Position numbers and translations under genes: made by a program. The notes under the pieces were generated by a model, which was given only the letters and a program-made list of their open reading frames with translations, did not search any database and was not told the DNA's origin. A stretch of 8,355 nucleotides of DNA from Elusimicrobiota bacterium (GTDB taxonomy: Bacteria; Omnitrophota; Gorgyraeia; Zapsychrales; Fredricksoniimonadaceae), in assembly GCA_012514595.1 (NCBI GenBank), contig JAAYZZ010000008.1, positions 1-8,355 on the forward strand, given 5' to 3'. Of the stretch, positions 1 through 5,341 are shown piece by piece. The first letter of the stretch is position 1. Every line of letters starts with the position of its first letter.

Positions 1-527
1 GGCCCACGATCTACGACAAGGACCTTGAGGCGATGCAGGTCGCAGTGAACGTTTTGAGTTCCCCGCTCGGCGGGAGGATGTTCCAGAGGATCCGCGATGA
101 GCTCGGGAAGGCGTACACGCTGGGCGGAAGCGTGCTTCCTTTCGCCGATGCCGGAATGGTCGTGTTCTACACGCTGACAACGGCCGAGAACGTGGGGAAG
201 GTGCGCTCCATCATCGAGGAGGAACTCGCCTCTCTGGGGCAAGGCCCGGTCACCCCTGAAGAGCTTGCGGCGGCCCAGGCCTATCTCGTGGGGAACTGGG
301 CCAGAGATCGGCAGACGATAGGGGCCCGGGCCGGGCAGGCGGCTGCCGATGAGTTTCTGGGGCTGGGGCATGATCATGATCTTTCTTTTCCGGAGCGGGT
401 CCGCTCGGTGAGCGCGGAGGATGTGCAGGCCGTTGCCCGAGACTATCTTGAGGCGGGGAGAGCTGCTATTATTACCATCCTTCCGTCGGAGAAAGGATCC
501 GGGGAGGGCGTGAATAAAACGCAATAG
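1..527 (+). CDS. M16 family (insulinase-like) metallopeptidase, C-terminal part (5' end outside window)
   Basis: The reading frame is open from base 3 and runs to a TAG at 525-527, giving 174 residues of a protein that begins before the window. Near its start it has a stretch reading LSSPLGGRMFQRIRDELG followed by KAYTLGGS. This is the characteristic 'LG..gR.F..iRe..g.aYs' segment of M16 peptidase domains, which helps shape the substrate chamber. The zinc-binding HxxEH motif belongs to the N-terminal half of the family and would lie upstream, so it cannot be said whether this copy is catalytic or the inactive partner of a two-subunit peptidase. M16 proteins of bacteria are usually periplasmic or cytoplasmic enzymes that degrade or process peptides. 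An ATG at 33 is an internal Met, not the start, because the family similarity continues upstream of it. The tail after about residue 160 is short and polar. A new promoter follows within 5 nt of the stop, so the next gene is probably a separate unit. Confidence 0.88.
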   Translation, partial: PTIYDKDLEAMQVAVNVLSSPLGGRMFQRIRDELGKAYTLGGSVLPFADAGMVVFYTLTTAENVGKVRSIIEEELASLGQGPVTPEELAAAQAYLVGNWARDRQTIGARAGQAAADEFLGLGHDHDLSFPERVRSVSAEDVQAVARDYLEAGRAAIITILPSEKGSGEGVNKTQ

Positions 528-530
528 TCG

Positions 531-559
531 TTTACAGTCTCCGGCGCTGATGTTAGATT
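531..559 (+). promoter_or_regulatory. Extended -10 sigma70-type promoter for the ATPase gene
   Basis: A -35 box TTTACA (531-536; one mismatch to TTGACA) is separated by 17 nt from a -10 box TAGATT (554-559). A TG dinucleotide at 551-552 makes it an extended -10 promoter. Transcription would start near 566, giving a leader of about 20 nt that contains the AAGGGAG ribosome-binding site at 576-582, just ahead of the ATG at 586. This is read from consensus matching only. Confidence 0.6.
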
Positions 560-585
560 ACCCTTGATCTTAAACAAGGGAGCCC

Positions 586-1947
586 ATGAACAGGAACATC
601 CGTCTTGATCTTGAGGAACAGCTTCTTGAGCGTCTCAAGGGGCGTCTGCGCCTTCTGCAGGGGGACCAGGAGCGCGAGGAGGCAGTCCTCTCGGCCCTTG
701 AGGCCGTTCTTCTCACCGATAAATCCCGCAAGTTCTCCGGCGAGCTCACCCTCCCGGATGACAAGGCCCGTTTTGTCCGGCGATTCCTGTCCTATGGGGT
801 CATCGAAGAGTTCTTGTGTGATAATGATGTGGAAGACATCGTGATCCACGGGCTGAACCCGATCTGTCTCCATCACGCCCAGAAAGGGTTCATCCAGACC
901 GATCGCAGGTTCGATCATATCCGGGAGCTCGATCTTTTCATCCGCAAGCTTGTGATCTTCGGCGGGCGTCACGATATCCGCAAGGTCATGGACCTTGAGC
1001 TTACCAATCTGGGCGGACGGGCCAATATCATTTATTCCCCCTTTGGTCCGCAGGTCACGATCACAAAGGCCAAGTCCGATCCTATCAGCATCATTGATCT
1101 GATCGAGCGGCAGAGCCTGACCTACGAGGTCGCGGCCCAGCTGTGGGTCTATGTCGAAGGTTTCTCTGTCCGTCCGGCCAATATCATGATCGCCGGAGGC
1201 CCCGGGACAGGAAAGACCACGCTTCTCAACGCCCTTCTCAGTTTTATCCCCGAGAAGGAACATCTCGTTGTCATGGAGGACACCCTCGAGCTCAACACGT
1301 TCCTGCTGGATGCGGTCTCGCGTCTCGAGAGCGATGACGATCTCTCGCTGGCGGACCTTGTGAAGAACAGCCTTCGCATGCGGCCCGAACGGATCATCGT
1401 CGGGGAGGTGCGTGGCATCGAGGCGCGCGACATGATCACGGCCATGAACGTGGGGAAATATTGTCTGTGTACGATCCATGCCCTCACCTCCCGTGAGGCG
1501 ATCATCCGTCTTCAGAACGAGCCGATGAATATTCCGGAAATGCTCGTCAATCTTATTGACGTCTTTGTCGTGTTGAGGCGTTTCCATGTCGGGGACAAGC
1601 TCTTTCGTATGGTCGATGAGGTCTCTGAGACCGGCGGGATGGAACAGCAGAAGATCCTCCTGGCGCCGGTCTACAAGTACAATTATGATCAGAACAAGAT
1701 CGTCCTGATGTCGCCGAGCACCGTCTATCGGGACCGCCTGGCGCGCGAGACCGGGCGTTCTCCCCGGGATATTATTAACGAAACGCTGGTCCGGGCCCTT
1801 GTCCTCAAGCAGATCCACAAAAAGGGGATCCATACTGTTGCCGATGTCACGGCCTTCTGCCGCGGATATCGGGAGGATCCCGACAAGGCCATGGAGCGCA
1901 TCGGACTGGACCGCCAAGCCCTGCTCAAACAGGCCGAACGGCTCTGA
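586..1947 (+). CDS. CpaF/VirB11-type secretion or pilus assembly ATPase
   Basis: This 453-residue hexameric-type ATPase of the type II/IV secretion superfamily would sit on the cytoplasmic face of the inner membrane and power assembly of a pilus or pseudopilus. An N-terminal domain (about residues 1-190) includes the CpaF-like segment 'GVIEEFLCDNDVEDIVIHG' (71-89). The motor domain has Walker A GGPGTGKTT (204-212, Lys210), an Asp-box-like VVMEDTLELN (228-237), Walker B RIIVGEVRG (269-277, catalytic Glu274) and His box TIHA (296-299). It lacks the zinc-binding CxxC pairs of GspE/PilB, which supports CpaF/VirB11/archaeal-type rather than GspE. The last ~115 residues (338-453), with 'LVRALVLKQIHKKGI' and a following 'YREDP', resemble the C-terminal extension of archaeal pilus/archaellum ATPases; this is a judgement from pattern memory. 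The start at 586 has an AAGGGAG site at 576-582. Prepilin genes follow after 79 nt, which ties it to a pilus-like machine. A 'cpaF' symbol would be plausible but is not assigned because the Tad-type partners are absent. Confidence 0.9.
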   Translation: MNRNIRLDLEEQLLERLKGRLRLLQGDQEREEAVLSALEAVLLTDKSRKFSGELTLPDDKARFVRRFLSYGVIEEFLCDNDVEDIVIHGLNPICLHHAQKGFIQTDRRFDHIRELDLFIRKLVIFGGRHDIRKVMDLELTNLGGRANIIYSPFGPQVTITKAKSDPISIIDLIERQSLTYEVAAQLWVYVEGFSVRPANIMIAGGPGTGKTTLLNALLSFIPEKEHLVVMEDTLELNTFLLDAVSRLESDDDLSLADLVKNSLRMRPERIIVGEVRGIEARDMITAMNVGKYCLCTIHALTSREAIIRLQNEPMNIPEMLVNLIDVFVVLRRFHVGDKLFRMVDEVSETGGMEQQKILLAPVYKYNYDQNKIVLMSPSTVYRDRLARETGRSPRDIINETLVRALVLKQIHKKGIHTVADVTAFCRGYREDPDKAMERIGLDRQALLKQAERL

Positions 1948-1983
1948 TCCTTCCTGTGGTGTGTTTTTTTTCACGTTTTTAGG

Positions 1984-1992
1984 TGCTATACT
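1984..1992 (+). promoter_or_regulatory. Extended -10 promoter ahead of the prepilin genes
   Basis: The sequence TGCTATACT places a TG (1984-1985) one base upstream of a -10 box TATACT (1987-1992; one mismatch to TATAAT). There is no convincing -35 box. A T-rich tract (about 1962-1980) lies where one would be, which is tolerated by extended -10 promoters and could act as an UP-like element. The predicted start near 1999 leaves a leader of about 28 nt carrying AAGGAGAGG at 2016-2024. This suggests the prepilin genes can be transcribed separately from the ATPase gene. Confidence 0.5.
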
Positions 1993-2026
1993 TGTGGCGA
2001 GAGAACAACGGGGAGAAGGAGAGGCT

Positions 2027-2434
2027 ATGAAAAGAAGGCTTTTCACTCGCTCGGGGTTCTCCATCCCTGAACTTCTCATCGCGGTCCTGATCCTGGCCAT
2101 CTCAATCGCCGCGATCGTGTCTTTCTTCTTTTTGAGCCTTACCCTCAATCAGGCGAACAGGAACGCCACCATCGCAGCCTCTCACGCCCAGTTCGTTCTT
2201 GAGAACATCCGCAATACGGATCCGGCTTCCATTTCGACGCAGATCAACGAGGGAGGATGGGACTGGGATGGGGAGGACCTGACGTCCGCGGGCCTGACGC
2301 CTCTCCAGGGGGAGACCATTGCGACAACGGGTGAGGGGAGCGGGCTTTTGACCGTGACCGTGACCATTGACTGGGAGGATCCGGGCAGCCGGGCCCGTTC
2401 GTTCTCCCTGGTGACCATGATGGAGGGCGCATGA
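2027..2434 (+). CDS. Type IV prepilin-like protein, PilV/GspI-like minor pilin
   Basis: The product is a 135-residue minor pilin or pseudopilin. The N-terminus is a class III signal sequence: a short basic leader MKRRLFTRSG, prepilin-peptidase cleavage after Gly10, then FSIPE, which places the conserved Glu at +5 (Glu15). A hydrophobic helix follows to about residue 40. The next stretch, 'NQANRNATIAASHAQFVLEN', matches the pattern of PilV/GspI proteins, whose helix continues into a run ending in Glu-Asn before the globular head. The head (about residues 62-135) is short and rich in Thr/Gly and has no recognisable motif. The start at 2027 is preferred over any upstream in-frame codon because of the AAGGAGAGG site at 2016-2024 and the correctly sized leader peptide; the frame remains open upstream inside the ATPase gene, but that translation is meaningless. 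The stop overlaps the next start as ATGA (2431-2434), indicating translational coupling. Confidence 0.88.
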   Translation: MKRRLFTRSGFSIPELLIAVLILAISIAAIVSFFFLSLTLNQANRNATIAASHAQFVLENIRNTDPASISTQINEGGWDWDGEDLTSAGLTPLQGETIATTGEGSGLLTVTVTIDWEDPGSRARSFSLVTMMEGA

Positions 2435-2889
2435 ACAAGGGATTGACCGTGATAGAAGTGGTGGTCTCCCTGGCCGTTTTTCTGGTCGTGTCCCTGGGGG
2501 TGTTCGAGGCCATGACCGTGGGCTGGATGGTCTATTCGCGCGATACCGCCCTGCTGGACCTGCAGCAGGATGTGCGCCGGGCCATGGACCGCATTGTGCG
2601 CGAGGTCCGCGAGAGCGGGGCCAGCACGGTGAGCGTTGTGGATGATGACAGCGATACCCTGTCCTTTGATACGCCCAATGAGCAGGATATTGATTACTAT
2701 CTCTACGAAGGCGAGTTGATCCGCGAGTATCCGCCGGATGTCTATCGAACGGTCGCCGAGGGGATCTCGCGGCTCAAGTTCATCAAGTCCGGGGAGAGTC
2801 TCGTCATTGATATCGAGGGCGAGCGGATGTATCGTCAGACCCCGATCACGTTCTCGCTGCGGGAGACTGTGAGGCTGCGCAATGAATAG
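2431..2889 (+). CDS. Type IV prepilin-like protein, PilW/GspJ-like minor pilin
   Basis: This 152-residue protein begins MNKG and is predicted to be cleaved after Gly4 to leave LTVIE, with Glu at +5 (Glu9), followed by a hydrophobic helix to about residue 30. The section 'LQQDVRRAMDRIVREVRESG' is typical of PilW/GspJ minor pilins, where a long amphipathic helix with regularly spaced Arg precedes a beta-rich head. The head includes acidic stretches ('VVDDDSD', 'TPNEQDIDYYLYEGELIREY') and the 'gIsrLkF' type strand seen in GspJ relatives. It starts inside the previous gene's stop codon (ATGA) with GGAGGG at 2422-2427, and its own TAG overlaps the following gene by 8 nt. It is probably part of the priming or tip complex of a pilus together with its two neighbours. 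Whether it serves a pilus or a type II-like secretion pseudopilus cannot be told from sequence alone. Confidence 0.87.
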   Translation: MNKGLTVIEVVVSLAVFLVVSLGVFEAMTVGWMVYSRDTALLDLQQDVRRAMDRIVREVRESGASTVSVVDDDSDTLSFDTPNEQDIDYYLYEGELIREYPPDVYRTVAEGISRLKFIKSGESLVIDIEGERMYRQTPITFSLRETVRLRNE

Positions 2890-4123
2890 GCTGACGGATA
2901 AAAAAGGGGCCGCGCTTCTGATCGCCCTCATGGTGGTGTTCGTGGTGGGGACTTTGGGCGGCGTTACGGCGCTCCGAAGTATTCAAGAGGGGGATGTCGC
3001 GCGGCGGCACCTCCATTCGCTCCAGTCGTTCTGGCTTGCCGAGGCGGGTGTGCAGCGGGCGCTTTGGGAGATCAATTCGAACAACTGCCGGGGGCTTGAG
3101 GATGAGAGCGGGGGTCTGTGCACCAGCTGCTCTACCTGTTTGGGAGAGGAAAAGACGGCGGGGGGAGCCCTGGCGACGGGTGATTATGAGGTCACGGTGA
3201 GTGCGAATGGCCGCATCGTTACGGGGGCAGGGGATTCGTCTTTCGCTCGGTACACAGATGGGGGCCGGGCCATCCAGGTCCGGTTGGGGGCTGATCCTCT
3301 CTTTGGTTACGCGGCTTTTGCGCAGGGAGGGGTCATGGTTGGCAATAATGTCCTTGTGGACAGTTACAATTCCCTTGATGGTCTTTATGGTGGCTCAAAT
3401 GTACTAGAGAACGGGGACATTGGGACCAATGGGGGAACGGTCAATGTGGTCGGGATCGAGAATAATGCTATTGTCATGGGAGATATCACGACAGGGCCGG
3501 GAGGAACAGTTCTTGTCGGGAATAATGCCATTATTTCAGGAGAGCAGAGCCACGAAAACACGGTGACCCTTTCTTCCGTGACTGTCCCGGAGGATCTCGC
3601 GTCCCTTTCCTCTTTAGGGAACATTTCACTTTCGAACAACCAGGCCATGACCATTACAGCCGGGGATTATAAATACGGTCAGATCAGCGCAGAGAACGGG
3701 ACCGCCTTGAACATCGACGGGGATGTGCGGCTCTATTTGACCGGACTGGCGGCTATTGATGTGGAGAATAGTCTGGATATCAATATTCTGGAAGGGGGAA
3801 GTTTGATCATTTATACCGATGGGGTCATCAGTATTCGAAATAACGCATCGATCAACAACTTGACCCAGGATCCCCAGGCGCTCCAGATCTATAGCACCTA
3901 TGACGGGACGGATGGCGTCGTCTTTGAGAACAATGGAAATGTTTATGGCGCGATTTACGCGCCGGATACGAATATCACGATCGAAAACAATGCCTATGTT
4001 TACGGGGCGGTGGTCGGAAGTCAGGTCGAGGTTGCGAATAATGGCGCGATCCATTACGATGAGAACCTGGCCAATCTCAATGGGACGCCCAGTGGGGACC
4101 CTCAGGACTGGCAGGAGATCTGA
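2882..4123 (+). CDS. PilX-like pilus protein with C-terminal Asn-Asn repeat (probable beta-solenoid, DUF7305-like) domain
   Basis: This 413-residue protein has two parts. The N-terminus, MNRLTDKKG then AALLIALMVVFVVGTLGG, followed by 'SLQSFWLAEAGVQRALWEI' (46-64), is the PilX N-terminal pattern: basic leader, hydrophobic helix without Glu at +5, and the diagnostic AEAG motif. A cysteine cluster follows: Cys69 and CTSCSTC at 80-86. From about residue 145 the protein becomes Gly/Asn-rich, with seven segments built on a hydrophobic-x-N-N turn: VGNN (153), IENN (192), VGNN (212), IRNN (318), FENN (348), IENN (367), VANN (384). The C-terminal part 'GNVYGAIYAPDTNITIENN' and 'AYVYGAVVGSQVEVANNGA' looks like the DUF7305 type of domain often found on PilX-like proteins of Omnitrophota and relatives (recalled, not searched). 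A right-handed beta-helix displayed at a pilus tip is the likely structure. Start 2882 has GAGG at 2871-2874 and overlaps the previous gene by 8 nt. Confidence 0.85.
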   Translation: MNRLTDKKGAALLIALMVVFVVGTLGGVTALRSIQEGDVARRHLHSLQSFWLAEAGVQRALWEINSNNCRGLEDESGGLCTSCSTCLGEEKTAGGALATGDYEVTVSANGRIVTGAGDSSFARYTDGGRAIQVRLGADPLFGYAAFAQGGVMVGNNVLVDSYNSLDGLYGGSNVLENGDIGTNGGTVNVVGIENNAIVMGDITTGPGGTVLVGNNAIISGEQSHENTVTLSSVTVPEDLASLSSLGNISLSNNQAMTITAGDYKYGQISAENGTALNIDGDVRLYLTGLAAIDVENSLDINILEGGSLIIYTDGVISIRNNASINNLTQDPQALQIYSTYDGTDGVVFENNGNVYGAIYAPDTNITIENNAYVYGAVVGSQVEVANNGAIHYDENLANLNGTPSGDPQDWQEI

Positions 4124-4144
4124 AAAGAGAAAGATTTTCTTTTT
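4124..4144 (+). terminator. Weak AT-rich hairpin just after the pilX-like stop
   Basis: Directly after the TGA at 4121-4123, bases 4124-4132 can pair with 4136-4144 (nine pairs, one G-T) around a 3-nt loop. The right arm is T-rich. The stem is nearly all A-T, so it is a poor intrinsic terminator, but it lies exactly where the pilin operon should end and just before a new promoter. It may instead only be the A/T-rich upstream region of that promoter. Confidence 0.25.
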
Positions 4145-4146
4145 CC

Positions 4147-4174
4147 TTGCCAGAAGAGACTTTCCGTGTAGAAT
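4147..4174 (+). promoter_or_regulatory. Sigma70-type promoter for the tRNA-Arg / RRM transcript
   Basis: A -35 box TTGCCA (4147-4152) and a -10 box TAGAAT (4169-4174) are separated by 16 nt, with an A/T-rich stretch immediately upstream. Transcription would start around 4181, leaving roughly 80 nt of leader before the mature tRNA at 4260. That leader contains a possible small hairpin, GTGGT (4221-4225) with GCCAC (4234-4238), and no ORF of note. It would need removal by RNase P at the tRNA 5' end. Confidence 0.5.
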
Positions 4175-4259
4175 TGAGGCGCTTGTGGTTTGGTCGTCCT
4201 GCCTGGGTTCCCTTCGGTCCGTGGTCGGGTAAAGCCACTAAAGATCCTTGAAGTGATTT

Positions 4260-4333
4260 GCGCCTGTAGCTCAATTGGATAGAGCATCTGACTACGGATC
4301 AGAAGGTTACAGGTTCGACCCCTGTCAGGCGCG
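4260..4333 (+). tRNA. tRNA-Arg(ACG)
   Basis: A complete cloverleaf can be drawn. The acceptor stem is GCGCCTG (4260-4266) with CAGGCGC (4326-4332), and the discriminator is G4333. The D stem is GCTC (4269-4272) with GAGC (4282-4285). The anticodon stem is TCTGA (4287-4291) with TCAGA (4299-4303), around the loop CTACGGA, giving anticodon ACG at 4294-4296. The T stem is ACAGG (4309-4313) with CCTGT (4321-4325), around TTCGACC. The 3' CCA is not encoded and must be added by nucleotidyltransferase. A34 is the classic target for TadA deamination to inosine, which lets this tRNA read CGU, CGC and CGA. The tadA gene lies about 520 nt downstream. Confidence 0.97.
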
Positions 4334-4443
4334 TTTAAGATTTTCTCCGTTCGGCCCCGGAACGGGAAACAGATAAGGTTGGGGCAGCAGGTTGGGCGTC
4401 CGCTTAAGACCACGTCCGGAAAAAACAAAAAGGGAGAGAGAGA
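4334..4443 (+). promoter_or_regulatory. Leader between tRNA-Arg and the RRM gene
   Basis: This is 110 nt without a gene. It has one clear hairpin, CCGTTC (4347-4352) with GAACGG (4360-4365) and a 7-nt loop. It is not followed by a T run, so it is not a terminator. The last ~25 nt are A- and purine-rich, ending in GGGAGAGAGAG just before the ATG. No good promoter was found inside it, so the RRM mRNA is probably made from the promoter upstream of the tRNA and released by tRNA 3' processing. A structured 5' leader of this kind could be temperature-responsive, as for some bacterial RRM genes, but the sequence does not prove that. Confidence 0.35.
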
Positions 4444-4770
4444 ATGAACATCTTTGTTGGAAATCTGTCGTTTGACGCAACCAAGGACGACCTGCTCGAG
4501 GCTTTCGGGCAGTTCGGGACAGTCGCATCCGCGAATGTCATCAACGACAAAATGACGGGCCGCTCCCGCGGCTTCGGGTTCGTTGAGATGAACAACGACC
4601 AGGAAGCTCAGGCTGCGATCGCAGGCATGAACGGCAAGGAGATCAAGGGCCGTGCCGTGACTGTGAACGAGGCGCGTCCGAAGACCGAGGGCGGAAGCCG
4701 TGGCGGTTTCGGCGGCGGTCGTCGTGAGGGTGGTTTCGGCGGTGGCCGGGGCTATTCTTCCCGTTATTGA
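4444..4770 (+). CDS. Glycine-rich RRM-domain RNA-binding protein
   Basis: This 108-residue protein has a single RNA recognition motif and a Gly/Arg-rich tail. RNP2 is NIFVGNL (2-8) and RNP1 is RGFGFVEM (42-49), with the aromatic residues Phe4, Phe44 and Phe46 in the positions that stack on RNA bases. The RRM fold covers about residues 2-77. The tail (83-108) contains two copies of GGFGGGR (87-93 and 96-102), separated by Arg-Glu, and ends in GYSSRY. This layout matches the small RRM proteins of cyanobacteria and many other bacteria (Rbp family), which bind single-stranded RNA and are often cold-induced; a chaperone-like role in the cytoplasm is inferred. A purine-rich AGGGAGAGAGAGA stretch at 4431-4443 provides the ribosome-binding site. 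A strong terminator follows within 25 nt of the stop, and tRNA-Arg lies upstream, probably on the same transcript. Confidence 0.93.
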   Translation: MNIFVGNLSFDATKDDLLEAFGQFGTVASANVINDKMTGRSRGFGFVEMNNDQEAQAAIAGMNGKEIKGRAVTVNEARPKTEGGSRGGFGGGRREGGFGGGRGYSSRY

Positions 4771-4793
4771 TCCTCTGTTGAGGTGAAAGACGC

Positions 4794-4833
4794 AGTCCTG
4801 CCAGGGCCTCCGGGTCCTGGCAGGACTTTTTTT
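4794..4833 (+). terminator. Strong rho-independent terminator after the RRM gene
   Basis: A perfect 12-bp inverted repeat, AGTCCTGCCAGG (4794-4805) with CCTGGCAGGACT (4816-4827), encloses a 10-nt loop and runs straight into seven Ts (4827-4833). It sits 24 nt after the RRM stop and only 19 nt before the tadA start. It has no A run on the other side, so it works in the + direction only. Confidence 0.92.
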
Positions 4834-4852
4834 CGACCATAAGAGAGGCGTT

Positions 4853-5311
4853 ATGATCCAGATCGGGTCTTCGGAATATTTCATGCGCGAGGCGCTTCGC
4901 GAGGCTAAAAAGGCCGCGGGGGCCGATGAGGTTCCTGTGGGGGCGGTCATCGTCCATGGCCGGGAGATCATTGCCCGGGCCCACAACCAGGTCGAGACCC
5001 TCAAGGACCCCACCGCTCATGCCGAGATGATCGCCATCACGCAGGCCACGAATTTTCTCCAGGTCAAGTGGTTGCAGGATTGTGTGATGTATGTTACTAT
5101 TGAGCCCTGTTCGATGTGCGCCGGGGCCTTGGTCCTTTCCCGGATCGACAAGGTCGTTTTTGGGGCGCGTGATCCCAAGACGGGCGCGTGCGGATCGCTC
5201 TTTGATATCGTCGGAGATAAACGGCTCAATCATCGTCCCGAAGTGGAGGAGGGCGTTCTAGCCGAAGAGTGCGGGGCCCTGGTGAGCGCGTTCTTTAGAA
5301 AAAAGAGGTGA
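4853..5311 (+). CDS. tadA: tRNA-specific adenosine deaminase
   Basis: This 152-residue enzyme of the cytidine/deoxycytidylate deaminase superfamily deaminates A34 of tRNA-Arg(ACG) to inosine in the cytoplasm, an essential decoding modification in most bacteria. The zinc and catalytic motifs are intact: HAE at 56-58 (His56 zinc ligand, Glu58 proton shuttle) and PCSMCAGA at 85-92 (Cys86 and Cys89 zinc ligands). The surrounding segments 'VPVGAVIV' (27-34), 'NQVETLKDPTAHAE' (45-58) and 'VVFGARDPKTGACGS' (101-115) are typical of TadA rather than of guanine or cytosine deaminases. Length is normal for the family. The ATG at 4853 has GAGAGG at 4843-4848. No room is left for a normal promoter between the preceding terminator and this start, so expression may depend on read-through or on a promoter inside the RRM gene. 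tRNA-Ser follows 30 nt after the stop. Confidence 0.95.
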   Translation: MIQIGSSEYFMREALREAKKAAGADEVPVGAVIVHGREIIARAHNQVETLKDPTAHAEMIAITQATNFLQVKWLQDCVMYVTIEPCSMCAGALVLSRIDKVVFGARDPKTGACGSLFDIVGDKRLNHRPEVEEGVLAEECGALVSAFFRKKR

Positions 5312-5341
5312 GCAGCATTGTGCTTAACCTTCAAAGCTTTT

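Noticed and set aside
1957..1980. T-rich tract after the ATPase stop as an intrinsic terminator
   Set aside because: There is no stable stem before the Ts, and an extended -10 box follows immediately, so it fits better as promoter upstream sequence.
1799..2026. Upstream extension of the first prepilin reading frame into the ATPase gene
   Set aside because: It lies inside the ATPase coding sequence in another frame, has no hydrophobic or pilin character, and would bury the prepilin leader. ATG 2027 has a strong RBS and the correct leader length.
553..2148. 531-codon open frame on the - strand opposite the ATPase gene
   Set aside because: It is the antisense shadow of a high-GC3 gene. The product is rich in Asp/His/Arg with no domain pattern, no RBS and no plausible neighbour, while the + strand encodes an intact ATPase with all motifs.
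4336..4341. TAAGAT as a -10 box for the RRM gene just after tRNA-Arg
   Set aside because: The only -35 candidate is the T-loop TTCGAC, which shares just two positions with the consensus and is there because it is tRNA sequence.
4702..4749. Tandem repeat in the RRM gene 3' end
   Set aside because: It is the doubled GGFGGGR of the Gly-rich tail, common in this protein type, and not a mobile or regulatory repeat.
4102..5013. 303-codon open frame on the - strand across the tRNA-Arg, RRM and tadA region
   Set aside because: It contains RTCNLLIRSQMLYPIELQ, the well-known artefact produced by translating the complement of a tRNA gene. The rest is antisense to RRM and tadA.
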